NCBI GenBank assembly: GCA_036365145.1
Contig: JAEOAD010000035.1
Location: 6,217,501 to 6,281,500, forward strand
Direction: 5' to 3'
Length of the DNA stretch: 64,000 nt
Source of the DNA: Orientallactaga sibirica
Lineage: Eukaryota; Chordata; Mammalia; Rodentia; Dipodidae
Positions within the stretch are counted from its first letter, which is position 1, and each line of letters starts with the position of its first letter. The position numbers and the translations under genes are program-made. Under the pieces are notes generated by a model. That model had not been told where the DNA came from, made no database searches, and saw only the letters and a program-made list of their open reading frames with translations. Shown piece by piece: positions 10,660 to 21,910 of the stretch.

Positions 10660-11045
10660 GTATGGACATAGATTAGAACACTACGTGGCAATGACAATGA
10701 TCAAAGTTGAGCTGCATGCAATAGTATGTAGAGATTTCATAAACAAAATTAACCATATATGAAATAACCCTTGCTCTGTGTTATATTCCATGTATATAAA
10801 CTAAGAGGAAACTAAATGTGAACTAGCATTATGTTCTATGCTAGGCAGTTGCACTCATAGAAAGTGACCACTAACTTTTAGAGGGAGTACTGAGGGGAAG
10901 TGGTGGGGAGTGAGCTAACTTCCTGGGACACCAGCAGTGCCCTGTTCTTCTCTTGGGTGACAATGAAGTTGGTGGTTCCTAGTTATTCACCAAACTGTTC
11001 AGTTTTATGTACTTTCAAGTATCAATACTATATTTTAAAACTTTA
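10660..11045 (+). mobile_element. Ancient L1, 3' terminus
   Basis: Resembles the 3' end of old mammalian L1s: 'ttatattccatgtatataaa', 'agtggtggggagtgagctaa', 'gccctgttcttctcttgggt', then 'tttatgtactttcaag' and 'tattttaaaactttat'. It closes the element that began before 2822. Confidence 0.65.
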
Positions 11046-11545
11046 TGGAAGGTTAAGATAACAAGAGCTAAATTAACCCAGAATGGAGAACAATAGAATT
11101 TGCTGAAAATGAGGCCACCTGTCTCTTCTCAGCTGGAGCCTCTGAGTCTGCAAGCAGAAAGTTCTAAAAAGAAGTTTGAGGAATGAATGACTTCACATAC
11201 TGAAATTGCCCAAAGCATTTCACCCTAATTATTTGCCAGAAAAATTTCTAGAAGACATTTTGATCTCTTACTGCACACTATGGAAGCTGGTGGCGAACCT
11301 GGGTTTATTTCAGCATCTCGCTCTAGAGGATAAATCTTCCGTGATTTAGTTTTTGCTTCTCTGGATAAACACAATTTTAATTATCTTTAAAGAAACTTTG
11401 AGGACACTTTCCACTTTCTGTAAAGCAACAAGGAAAAGAGAGGAAGCACTGGGTGGCCCACGGTGAGCTCACAAGAAAACTTGAGAGTGAATTTCATTAT
11501 TTGATGCTAGGCAGGTACTGTTGCAAACTGAACTACATCCCCAGC
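11046..11545. other. Unique intronic sequence
   Basis: No repeat or exon recognised. AT-rich. Confidence 0.5.
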
Positions 11546-11547
11546 TG

Positions 11548-11780
11548 TGAGTGTATTTACATTTCTTAACATTTTTAATTTATTTATGAGAAAGAGAGAA
11601 TTGGCGAGCCAGAGCCTCCAGCCACTGTAATCAAACTCCAGATGTGTGTGTCACCTTGTGCGTATGTGTTACCTTGTGCATCTGGCTTATATGGGTTCTG
11701 GGAAATTGAACTGGGGTCCTTTGGCTTTGCAGGCAAGTGCCTTGACCACTAAGCCATCTCTCTAGCCCCGTGAGTGTGTT
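11548..11780 (-). mobile_element. Dipodid-type SINE with duplicated loop
   Basis: Flanked by 'gtgagtgtatttac' and 'gtgagtgtgtttta', an imperfect target-site duplication. The hairpin loop in the body contains the 'accttgtgc' unit twice (11652-11678), where ordinary copies have it once. Confidence 0.9.
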
Positions 11781-11879
11781 TTAAATACTAGCTGATGACT
11801 TCCAGAGCTTCGGCCCCACCTTGTGGTGCTCTGCTTCCTGAAGTCCCAAGGCATGTTGAAGACTGCCAGTCCCACCAGA

Positions 11880-12030
11880 AGAATCGCCCGCATGCACTCA
11901 GGAGGCAAAGACAGGAGGATCACTGTTAGTTCGAGGCTAGCCTGGAACTACAGAATGAGTTCCAGGTTAGCCTGGAGTAGAGTAAGACCCTACCTTGGAA
12001 AAATTTAAAATAATAATAATAAAAAAAAAA
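11880..12030 (+). mobile_element. B1-type SINE, 5'-damaged
   Basis: 'gcatgcactcaggaggcaaa', 'gttcgaggctagcctgga' and 'gagtaagaccctaccttgga', followed by an A-rich tail. Confidence 0.85.
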
Positions 12031-12403
12031 AAAGCTTTGAGTGTGGAGCCTGATTCAGGAAGATGCTGCCGAGGCGTCCCCACCAGCCCCAAACTGCTCT
12101 AGACTGGCTTGAGAAAAGAGAATTCTGCTTTCTGTGAAAGGTTTGGAAGGACACCTTGGGGTAGCCTTGCATTTTTCATAAGCAGCCAGCCTAATTCTGA
12201 GTCATTTTGGCTGTGCACTTGTGAAGAACTGCTTTTGGGGGGGACTCTCCACAGTTAGCTAGGTGTTCAAGGTTGCCACCAATCATGGTTGTGACCTTTT
12301 CACATGATCTGAACATGTGTGGATGTTGCCATGGCTTTCCACTTGCCTAATAATTCTGTGATTTAAAGCCACCGTGTCCCACCCCTGGCTCCTGGGTCAA
12401 CAG
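12031..12403. other. Unique intronic sequence
   Basis: Nothing recognised apart from a G run at 12236-12242. It lies upstream of the exon-like signals at 12404. Confidence 0.45.
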
Positions 12404-12714
12404 GGCCGGATGGCAGTGCTCATTCACATGGTGTGGAAGAAGGACAAGGACATGTCCATGGTGAGTTAAGGAGCCCTGCTGCCCGGACTGGAACTTTACC
12501 TCCACACTGGCAGGGCTTGGTGGCGAGGCTTGTGAACCTTCGCCTGTGGCAGTCTGGCTGTCATCCTGCCGCAGTGATAACTGATCATTTCTGTCACTTC
12601 TCTTTGCAGGATATGCCCCAGTCCGACCTGACCTTATTTCCTCTGGATTTTTTTTTTTTAATTCCTTTTCAAGTTCTGTCCACATTCAAGTTAAAGGAAT
12701 CTTTTAAAGAATAA
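12404..12714 (+). other. Possible plus-strand exon pair, unproven
   Basis: A pyrimidine-rich tract ends in CAG (12401-12403). A 57-base block follows with an ATG at 12410, then a consensus donor GTGAGT at 12461. After 148 bases a strong acceptor (pyrimidine tract ending TTTGCAG, 12603-12609) opens a second block that stays in the same frame to a TAA at 12712-12714, overlapped by AATAAA at 12710. Exon phases agree (0 and 0). I do not recognise the short peptide. It could be an antisense non-coding RNA terminal region or coincidence. Confidence 0.2.
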
Positions 12715-14094
12715 AACCCAAACTCACCTGGAAGCTACAGGGAGAGAGTATGGGCAAACGGTGACTTCTGTTAACAGCAGCAGAAGCGAGAAGTGGCAGT
12801 AGCCCTGGGGATAGGTGGGGACACCCCTCTGCTCACTCCCACCTTAGAAGATGGAAAAGGAGAATAGCTTTTGGGAAGACATGCAAAGATTTGCCCTTGT
12901 GGACAGGGGCTGTTGGTTTTGATAACTCACATCAAAAGCAACAAGAAAGGAGTTTGAGATGGTAGAGAATGCACCTGAGAAGAAAAGGATACTAAATAAA
13001 ACATTTTTAAAGCCTCCATGTGTTTGGGGGAAGGTTCTGGAGGTAGAAGACAACTCAATTTAATATATGAGCAGCTGTAAAAAGAATCAAGACTCCCCGG
13101 CTTTTGAAAAATGCCTGTACCCCACAGTTTCAATGAATAAAGAAGCCGACTGCCAACTTTACTGCCAGCATTGGCTTATGAGTCAAGTTGGATCTTTTAA
13201 TTAAAAATTTATAATGTAATAATAATATTTAAACTCACATTGCACCCTTCCCCCAGGAAGCTCAAACAGCCTTCTTAACATCAAATTATTCATCTTTTAT
13301 AGCCATCCTGGTCAGATCTATGGGAGCCAACATATTTTAAGTTAAGTATTTTAAAATGGTGCTTGATGGGTGAATTATTTTTAACTTTCTCTTGCATGCT
13401 GCAAGGACCTCGCACAAAACAGGGTTAAGCACAGACACAGGGAGCTGGGGGCACAGTGGAAACAGCTCTTCCTCCAGTGTTCTATGCTGCCTACAGCTCT
13501 GACAGGCAGCCAGGTAACGAGCTACAGATAGAGCCCAAGTGCAAAGGTTCCTGCTTGAGCTTCTACAAACACCTTTGTGTGGTGCAGTTATTTTCTCCAA
13601 ATTGAAACATTCAACCTAATGAAACTTCCCCGGGCTCAGGAAGCTCAGAAAGTTACAAGGTTCACAGGCTTGTCTCCAAGCTCATTGGCAGTGACAGTTG
13701 CTCCGGAGAGGAGATTCAGACTCAGAAAGCCAAGCTGCATCCTCCTGCAGGGAGCTCTGGATGGCCTCTTCCATCAGCCATGTTGGGGGGAGGGGTGGCT
13801 TTTCATAATGCAGCTGTCTTTATCATCCATCCATGCTCCTATGAGGAGCCTGTCCAACTCATTGGTTCACTCTAGGCTGGACTTGGGTGGCACTGTGGTC
13901 TGTGCCTTTGCTGGGGTGAAGAGGCATGTGAGTTTATGACTCCCTAGAAGTCATGCAACACCGTGCCCGGACTCCCACTGTTCAGAATATAAAGAGAGGT
14001 CCTTGAAATGAGTTCTCAGTGCTGTTACTTGTAAAAGCCCTCCAGATGGTTCTGACAGGCAGCCTGGACTGCGCACCACCAGTACACAGACAGG
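12715..14094. other. Unique intronic sequence
   Basis: About 1.4 kb without recognisable rodent repeats. Several short open frames have no domain support. Confidence 0.5.
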
Positions 14095-14205
14095 AGCCTT
14101 GAGCTGGGAGACAGGACACCAGCTCCATTCATTCCCAGCTTACTTGCTGGATACCTTGCGTAAGTCACTTAATCTCTTACATGCCTGTTTCTTCATCTGT
14201 CAAAC
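14095..14205 (+). mobile_element. MIR element
   Basis: Ancient tRNA-derived SINE: 'ccagcttacttgctggatac', 'taagtcacttaatctctta' and 'gtttcttcatctgtcaaa'. Interrupted at its 3' side by the SINE at 14215. Confidence 0.8.
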
Positions 14206-14214
14206 GACAAACTG

Positions 14215-14458
14215 GGGGCTGGAGAGATGGCTTAGCGGTTAAGTGTGCCTGTGAAGCCTAAGGACCCCTGTTCAAGGCTCGATTCCCCAGGACCCACGTA
14301 AGCCAGATGCGCAAGGGGGCGCATGCATCTGGAGTTCGTTTGCAGTGGCTGGAGGCCCTGGTGCGCCCATTCTCTCTGCCACTTTCTCTCTTTCTTTCTC
14401 TCTCTCTGTCGCTCTCAAAATAAATAAATAAAAATAAACAAATTTTTTTTTAAAAAAA
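14215..14458 (+). mobile_element. Dipodid-type SINE inserted in MIR
   Basis: Full head 'ggggctggagagatggctta', body and CT-rich end, AATAAATA tail. Perfect 9-base target-site duplication GACAAACTG at 14206-14214 and 14459-14467. Confidence 0.95.
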
Positions 14459-14475
14459 GACAAACTGACAGTCTG

Positions 14476-14772
14476 GTGGTAGGGATGAACGACCTTCAGG
14501 CTGGGAACATAGGTCCTAAGCATGAGGAGCTGAGTTTGAACCCCAGAACACAGATAAACAAAAGCCTGGTATAAGCAATGCGGGCTCTCGTAAGGCCAGT
14601 ACCCAGGAGGCAGAGACTGGCAGACTGCTGGCCAGCCAGTCTGCCTAATTGGCAAGTTATAATCCAGTGAGAAACTCTGTCTCAATAATAAATAAATAAA
14701 TAAAAGGTAGACTGCACCTGAGGGAGAACAACACCCAAGCTGGTTCTCTGAACATGCACCCATGAACACACA
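14476..14772 (+). mobile_element. B4-type SINE
   Basis: 'taagcatgaggagctgagtt', 'cccaggaggcagagactgg', 'ccagccagtctgcctaattg' and 'gaaactctgtctcaat' in B4 order. It leads into the CA repeat. Confidence 0.8.
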
Positions 14773-14775
14773 CCC

Positions 14776-14776
14776 A

Positions 14777-14825
<49 letters not shown>
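14776..14825. repeat. (CA)n microsatellite
   Basis: About 24 uninterrupted CA units at the 3' end of the B4. Confidence 0.97.
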
Positions 14826-14828
<3 letters not shown>

Positions 14829-15391
14829 AGAAATGAATGTCCTCCAAAGAACTCTGCCAAACTAGGGAAAATCATATCTCTTCCTTGCAAAACGGTATCA
14901 GGCCACACTCCTGGGTAAGAGAACCTGAAATATCTTCCACGAGGGACTCAGCTGGGTGTTTTGTTAAAATTGTAGATTCCTCGGCCCTGACCCTCACATT
15001 TCAGTGCAGAAGATATGAATATGTATTTTCAACAAGTTCTGAGGTAGGGGATCATGGTTACAATTTAAAGAGCCAGTGCTCTAGCAAGGGCGTTGCTAGG
15101 AAGAGGTCTCCCTAAGGGGATGTGGGCTTGGGGCCTTTAAGGTATGTGAAACCTGCCCACCTCACAGAGCCCACTCTCTGCCCTTACAGGGCTTGGTTGC
15201 CCTCCCTTGGGGAAAATCAACCCCGGCCAGACTAGGTGACATAAGGTCCTGGAAAACAGGATCTGAATCCCCCTTCTGCCACCAGAGAGGGAGGAACCCA
15301 GCCTCTCTGAGCGTCCACTTCCTCCTTGAGGAAAATACAGTGCTAGAACCACTTTGCAGGCTTGCTGTAGTCATTAAAGGAGATACCATAG
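14826..15391. other. Unique intronic sequence
   Basis: No repeat or exon recognised. Confidence 0.5.
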
Positions 15392-15570
15392 GGTTGGAGA
15401 GATGGCTTAGTGGTTACAGGCACTTTCTTGCAAAGCCTGATGGCCTTGCTTCAATTCCCCAGTACCCACATCAGACAAAGTGGCACATGCATCTGGAGTT
15501 CATTCACAGTGGCAAGAGGCCCTAAGGTGCCCATTTCCTGCCCCTCTGCTTGTAAATAAACAAACAAACC
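15392..15570 (+). mobile_element. Dipodid-type SINE
   Basis: 'gggttggagagatggcttag', 'ttcaattccccagtaccca', a hairpin with part of the left arm lost and an AAATAAACAAACA tail. Confidence 0.9.
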
Positions 15571-15928
15571 ATGCATTGGACATAGTAAGTACCCTGCCCA
15601 TGCGACTGTGGTCTTGGGGAAAAGCAAAGCTAGAGTGAGACAAGGACAGGTCTCTGTCCTGGGGAAGGACAGGGTACAGGAGGACCCCAGGGGGCTTTGC
15701 CTCTGCTGACTGGGGTAGAAGTTCTGAACTAATGTCTGGCTGTTTCCCATCCTCATGAAATTACTGCCTTTCTTGAGGATCTGTTCATTCATTTTTGTCA
15801 ATATCTCCAATGTGCATCTGGAATGGGCAACTCCATTCACAGCCCCGTAGATAATGAACAGTACCAACACTACTGATTATAGCGAAAGCAACACTAAGTA
15901 ATGTACTAAGACAACGAGAAGTATGGAA
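15571..15928. other. Unique intronic sequence
   Basis: No repeat or exon recognised. Confidence 0.45.
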
Positions 15929-16148
15929 GGGGCTGGAGAGATGGCTTAGCGCTTAAGGCACTTGCCTGCTAAGCCTAAGAATGCCTGTTCAATTCTCCAG
16001 GTCCCATGTTTAGCCAGATGCAGTGACTCAAGGGTGCAATACCACACTTGCCCAGAAGGGGGCGCATGCGTCTGGAGTTCGTTCACAGCGGCTGAGAGGC
16101 TGCTGATGTGCCCATTCCCTATGTCTCTCTCTCTGACTCTCTATCTCT

Positions 16149-16189
<41 letters not shown>
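15929..16189 (+). mobile_element. Dipodid-type SINE, long-loop form with 39-A tail
   Basis: Head 'ggggctggagagatggctta'. The hairpin loop carries about 30 extra bases ('gactcaagggtgcaatacca') also found in the copy at 35325. The uninterrupted A tail (16150-16189) and flanks 'agtatggaag' / 'actatggaag' suggest a fairly recent insertion. Confidence 0.93.
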
Positions 16190-16194
<5 letters not shown>

Positions 16195-17805
16195 ATGGAA
16201 GTAAGGAATGCTCATGTACTTTCCTGTGTGAAAGATTAAAAGTAGCTGAAGCTAACTGTATTTGGACGCCAAGAAGAGGCTAGGGTCAGCATTCGTGAAG
16301 GAGCTCAGGGTGACTACTCAGAAGGTCAAGGGCCCACTTGGGGGATGCCAAACCATCCCCTGACCACCTGTGGAAGGGAGCCTCTGGGGAGACAGGGCAG
16401 ATGGGCTGCACAGACCACTGGCTAAGTGACTCATGAGCGTGGGAAGGGAGCGGGAGCTGCCAGCACACTGGACCTCCTCCCTTCATGATGGCGTGGACGA
16501 GACGTGTCTCTTGGTGCACAGTGTCTCATGGGTACATGGCACTGTGCATCACCTGTGTGATGTAGCAGCATGCCACCCAGATGACATCTTTCTCCTAGAC
16601 TGGAAGGCACTGAAACATAGATGAGGCTCTTCTTGGGTGACACAGTAAGTCTTCTGGGGTCACATGTTTTCCTCCATGCCATGGCTTCTGATGCCACCTT
16701 TAAGCCCTGATCCTTGCTTAGTGCTGTGGGTTGTACCCAGAGTTCTGAGGAGGAGGAGGAGAAGAGGAGGAGGAGGCTATGACTATGTTTGGGCAGGCAG
16801 AGCTTTTGGGGTACATATCATGGGTTGTTTATTCAACGCTTCTCTGCTGCTCCCCAGCTGAAACGAACTGACAGGCTGACTACAGAGGAAGAATTTTCTG
16901 ACCAAGTCTTCTGCTCAGGCAGTTTGTTCTAAAACAAGCGGTGCTTGGCAGAGGTGCATGTAAGGTCTCTCAATAGCATTATGCTGGGACAGGGAGGAGT
17001 GTCACTGTGGCTGTAAGCCTGCTCAGGAAGACACCTTTGAACAGACGGTTTTCTGGAGCTGGGGACTCCAGCACAATGAATATAATTTGCTTGATATGGA
17101 CTGATCCAAAAGTGACATAAAATAGTGACCAGGGCAACCGGTGGCTGTTCTCAGAGTTGCTCAAGGAATCTGGCTGGAAAGGGAAAGATTCCCCTTGCCT
17201 TTGCAGAGAAAGCTTGTTGAGGAAGCCGTCAAATATTAAAACCCATTTCATAAAAATTTAAGTCTGCAGTGTCTCTCTACCCTAGTTTCTTTCCACTTCC
17301 CAAAGCACCCATTCCAGAAAAGGAAACTTAAAGCGGGGAGGAAGAGCTGTGCTTCAACATCTGGAGCCGATTCCCAAGGGACCCCCCGGACCTGTCCACA
17401 TGCAAACCTCCTGCAGCACAAACCTGACTTTGAAAACAGCCGCAAATCCCCTTCCCGGGAATGAGCCTCATAGGAAGGAGGGACTTGGGTGCTGGGCTAG
17501 ACTCTTGCCAAACCAGGAGCTGAGTGTGATTAATTATTTAGTTCTCTACTTAACAACAAAAACTTCTATCCTGCTGCTAGGATACCCAATGCATGAAGGC
17601 TGAAGTATGTTCTGGAGTCCAGCTGTAGCAAAAGATGGTTAAACAAAGAGAGATCTCCACTGACGCTGGCCTTCAACAGACCTGGAAAGACATAGGTTGA
17701 TTTTTCTCTCTCAACTACTCTTAAGTATTTGTTCATAATATGAATGGGTCCTGAATTGACTCCATTTTAGTCTCTTTGGGATAATCTACTTTTAAAATAC
17801 TTTTT
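16190..17805. other. Unique intronic sequence
   Basis: About 1.6 kb without recognised interspersed repeats. It includes a GAG/GGA-rich patch (16747-16776). Confidence 0.5.
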
Positions 17806-17809
17806 ATTT

Positions 17810-17910
17810 GACACAGGGCCTAGAGTGTAGCTCAAGATGTCTTTGAGCTTATTCTCCTGCCTCAGCCTCCTTAGGGCTGGCATTAGTATCTCTGCCACAT
17901 CCTGCTACAT
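17810..17910 (-). mobile_element. Old B1-like SINE
   Basis: 'gacacagggcctagagtgta', 'tctcctgcctcagcctcctt' and 'cattagtatctctgccaca' in reversed B1 order, highly diverged. Confidence 0.6.
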
Positions 17911-18831
17911 TTCAGGTATGCAAACCGGACGGATGCAGCATAGTGCTGGCTCCAGCTATCCGTGGAGGTCTTGACATTTGCGGTCACTGCTTGCAAAGTG
18001 AATTCACGTAGGGTCAGTCTCGTCTCACCTCTGTCTTTTCTTCTGCCAAGTGGGAAAGGGTTGTTGCTCTGTGCAAATGCCCCTGCACGGACTTGCTGGC
18101 AAGGCAAAAGGCCGGGTGAAGGCTGGCACCCTGGCCTCATAGCTCAGCAGCTCAGCCCACGGGCATGATGAGGCCCTCTGAGAAAAACAGCTACTGTCAC
18201 CTTCAGCAGAAGCAGCTGTGACCATGCACCAGAGATTCTCCAGATTGAGCCTGTTGATCCTCCCCCATAGAAGAAGAGATGTGAGAGGGTCAGGAGACGC
18301 TCACCTGAGAGTCAGCCGCGCCCTGTACTGTGTGGGGTGTATGCAGTGACACACGTGGTCTCATGGGGAGTACGCAGAGGATGGAGGGTCAGGGGATGGA
18401 GAGCTCCTTCTAGGCAGCTCTGGTGAGGTTGTCATCTATATGGGATGAGGCGTTTTTGATGCTATGCCAGTTTAGGGTCTCCATGTTCCTATAAGTAACC
18501 TCTCACCCTTAAATTCCTTGGTTCACCAAGGTGAACTTGGTGGAGTAGGTCTGTCATGGGGACCCTGCCTATGGGAAGCAGATATGCACTGGCTTCTGTG
18601 CAGGAGAGTCCAAAAGGCCACAGTGCTGCAAAGTGGCTCAGAGACGTGTGCACACTTCTCAGGTGCCACAGAAGGAATACATATCCTGCAGTATCAGTTC
18701 TTCCAGTGCAGACTGACAGTGAGTTGCCCTAGGCCAAACAACTTAGATTGGAATAAAGTGGCCATGAAAGAAGGGGAGATAGCTGGCACATGTGGCAGTA
18801 TGATGTGGGGAGTGAAAAAAACAAGAGTTAA
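17911..18831. other. Unique intronic sequence
   Basis: No repeat or exon recognised. Confidence 0.5.
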
Positions 18832-18978
18832 GCCGGGCGTGGTGGTGCACGCCTTTAATCCCAGCACTCAGGAGGCAGAGGTAGGAGGATCACTGTGAGT
18901 TCGAGGCCACCCTGAGACTACATAGTGAATTCCAGGTCAGCCTGGGCTAGAATGAGACCCTACTTTGAAAAACCAAAG
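18832..18978 (+). mobile_element. B1-type SINE, full length
   Basis: 'gccgggcgtggtggtgcacg', 'aatcccagcactcaggagg', 'gttcgaggccaccctgagac' and 'gaccctactttgaaaaac'. Little diverged, with intact Pol III A and B box regions. Confidence 0.95.
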
Positions 18979-19815
18979 GGGGGAAAAAAAGAGAGTAAGC
19001 TGGGAGCATCCGAGAGGACTTTTGCCTAATTCTACTCAGAATGCCCTGGGACTGTGCTGGAGACAATGGACTCGTTTAAAAATCTGCTTCTCAGGCAGAA
19101 CCGGCCAGCAGGATGAAGGACTAGAAGGAGTCCAGGTCACAGTGACAAGCCCTGGGGCTAGAACTGGTCTGGCTGTCACAAAACCTTCATTGAACTCCAG
19201 GGGGCTCCTGACTTCTGGGAGACTCAGTGTCTCTGTTGGCAAACAAGAAGTAAATCAAAATGAGGACTGGAGTTAGGAGACAATGTCCTCTTGAGTCTGA
19301 TTAGAATGGAGCTTTTGTGACACAAAGGACAGTACATCTTGTAGAGGAAAAATAAGCCGTCTTAGTGCAACGGCACAGACAGAATCTGTATTTACACTGT
19401 GAACGCAGAAAGATGTCCAGATCTGTAGACTTGCTAAGTTGGTCCTTTTGGAGAAGTAAGATGTGAGGTGACAAACGGGACATTCGGCTTGCCTCCCCAC
19501 CAGTCTTTCTTGAACCTTTCAACGTCCACACTATTTACCTGGTATTCTCTGTAACCCCTTCTCTCCTGAAGTTCATATGAACTGGCTGCTCTAAAAGAAA
19601 ATGCAGGTGGTGCTTCAAGAAACCAGATGGACTTTCAGAAAGAGAAGGACCCCCCCCCATGGAGCCCTAGGATTTCCTTCCATTGTCTCACTATATTAAC
19701 CCCTTGTGTCCCATCAAACATCTTTGCACCCCTGACTCCTGGACACTGGCAGTTTGAGACAGGGGGTCATCTCCATTTTTCTCAAGGCCAACCTTGAATA
19801 AACTTGCATCCTTTC
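18979..19815. other. Unique intronic sequence
   Basis: No exon recognised. 19740-19812 has a faint B1-like 'gacaggggg...ccttgaat' trace. Confidence 0.45.
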
Positions 19816-19819
19816 ACCA

Positions 19820-20142
19820 ACTTCTTTGTGTGTGTGTGTGTGTGTGTGTTTGTAAGCACACAAGTGCACTTGTGTGTGCAGCTACTGTGCATGAAGGTAT
19901 GGGGCTGGTGGTCAATAACAGGTTTCATTCCAACAACAGGTCTCTCACTGTCCTGGAGCTCATCAGGTAGGCAAGACTGGCCAGTGAGCCCCAGGGATCT
20001 GCCTCTCTGATTCCCCAGTGCCTGATCATAAGCACATGCGACCACGCCTGGCTTTTTATTCTTTATTTTTATATGGATCTGGGATAGAACTCGGCCTTTA
20101 TGCCTGCAAAGCACTTTAACCAGCTGAACTATCCTCCCAGAC
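19820..20142 (-). mobile_element. B4-type SINE
   Basis: (TG)n then 'tctcactgtcctggagctca', 'gccagtgagccccagggatc', 'gcgaccacgcctggctttt' and 'agcactttaaccagctgaac', reverse B4. Confidence 0.85.
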
Positions 20143-20224
20143 ACCTTCTGCCGACTTCTGTCTTGCCAGTTTTGTGTAGAGCTGCGAGAAGTAGGGCCCC
20201 AGAGACTCTGGTAACATTAGGAAT

Positions 20225-20400
20225 AGTTTCAGTCCTGCTCTTTCTTCACCAGCTGTGTATCCTAGATGAAGTGTGTGAACTCTCTGAGCCTGTTTCCCAA
20301 GCTGGACATGGGAACAATCATTCTCATCTCATAGGGTGGTTGTTCTGGTTAAATGAGACAGTGAATCTGAAAGCCCATTTCAACTTTAATGATGACAAAA
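20225..20400 (+). mobile_element. MIR element
   Basis: 'gtgtgaactctctgagcctg', 'tcatctcatagggtggttgt' and 'ttaaatgagacagtgaatct' match the MIR 3' half in order. Confidence 0.75.
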
Positions 20401-20613
20401 CGTGATAAATTATTATTACCACCACTACAAAAATTTCTTAGCCTTCTAAGACTCTCCTAGCAAGGGAAGCAAATTACTTCAGCAGCTCTTACTACTCACC
20501 TAGCATACATCCTGAGCCCAGAGCATTGCTATTTACAAAGCAGAAAAGAGCCTCCATCATATAGACTTCTTGGTGCCACCCAGCATCCTCCTGATAAGCT
20601 GTACAGAATGAAG

Positions 20614-20702
20614 GGATGGGGATATAGCTCAGTGGTAGAGCGTTTGCCTGGCATAAACAGGACCCTGGGTTCAATCCTCAATCCCCAGCACAACAATAAA
20701 AA
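20614..20702 (+). mobile_element. ID element (BC1-like SINE)
   Basis: 'ggggatatagctcagtggta' (A box), 'ctgggttcaatcctc' (B box) and 'atccccagcac' with an A-rich tail. tRNA-derived, but not a functional tRNA gene. Confidence 0.93.
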
Positions 20703-21905
20703 AGCCAAGCATAGTAACAACTATGATTTTCTCCACCATCAACCACCTCGTTTTACAGACCTTTCAAAGGCCACCACCACTACCATTCTAATTTAAAGTA
20801 AACGCACCGCCATACTCAAGTCAGCAATATCTGTCCTTCCAAACTTTCCAAAATGATGTTCAGAGCCCAAAACCGTGGCTGGAATGCGGACCTGGCTGGG
20901 TCTCCTTTGGAAACACAGGATCTGATTTTAGGTGCACAGTGAAAAATCTGGGTCCTGAGCCCCCTTTGGCACCTTTGGGCTACTCAGGACTGACACACGC
21001 AGACCTGCATCAGAGAATCCCTGCTCAAGGTGACGGCTCATTCCTGGGATTACTCCCAGCAAGTGAAGCTGGAAAGGGGCTCATCTAAGAACTGATAAAC
21101 TAGTTCAGTTTTCCCCAGGATGATGAAATAACAGAAGGCTTTCATTTCCAGGCAATATTCAGTAGGCCTGTTTTAGTTGTCTTTGTTCTCTGAGATTGCT
21201 AAGCAATGGGGATATTAGGTCACATAGGTTTTGATAGGAAACTCTACATATATGAAGCAAATAAACTTTTAAGTGACTAGAATCTTCCAGAAATTACAGT
21301 TTGCATGGGATGCATGCAAAAAGAAGTAAATTTATTTTTGAAAGCCTTAAATTTTTATTATATTAATTATGGCCTTAAACACATGCACACATGCATGCAT
21401 ACACACACACACCCACACGCACACACCCACACACACACGCGTGTGCATGCATGTGTGCTGAAAATCAAAGCACAAACAGCAAAGTACTTTAAAGGCAAAA
21501 CACTATCTGCCCCATTCTTTGCAATTTTGATAAGAAACAGCATAATAGCTATTTTTAGAGTTTTTGTCAGATTAAGTTATTTTGTTTCATAAAGGAAGTA
21601 TACATCAGGTCACAATAATTGTTTACATATCGTTATCATAAAAGCTGCCTCCCCAAATAAACTTGATAAATGATATTAAGAGAAAGTGCAGTCAATCCCT
21701 AATGAACTCAGTGAAACAGAACAAGTCTGGGCCTTGTGGAAATTTGGGGCTACAGTTAATTCTTGATTCCTACCTACTCCAACTTCAGGCTTGCTGATCA
21801 TCAGAGATACATAATCAACCTCTTGGCACTCCAATTAAACTCAATGTGTTTTTTTTTTTTTTTAGAGAACTCTAATTGTACATACAGAGAGGAAAAAAAA
21901 CAACG
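20703..21905. other. Unique intronic sequence with a CA-rich tract
   Basis: Mostly unique. 21382-21455 is CA-rich with CACGCA interruptions and a palindromic ACACGCGTGT. A T run lies at 21849-21863. Confidence 0.5.
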
Positions 21906-21910
21906 GACAT

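Noticed and set aside
14272..14847. 191-codon minus-strand frame
   Set aside because: Spans a SINE, a B4 and a CA repeat.
20614..20702. Possible tRNA gene
   Set aside because: A and B boxes are those of an ID SINE; no cloverleaf beyond that and an A-rich tail follows.
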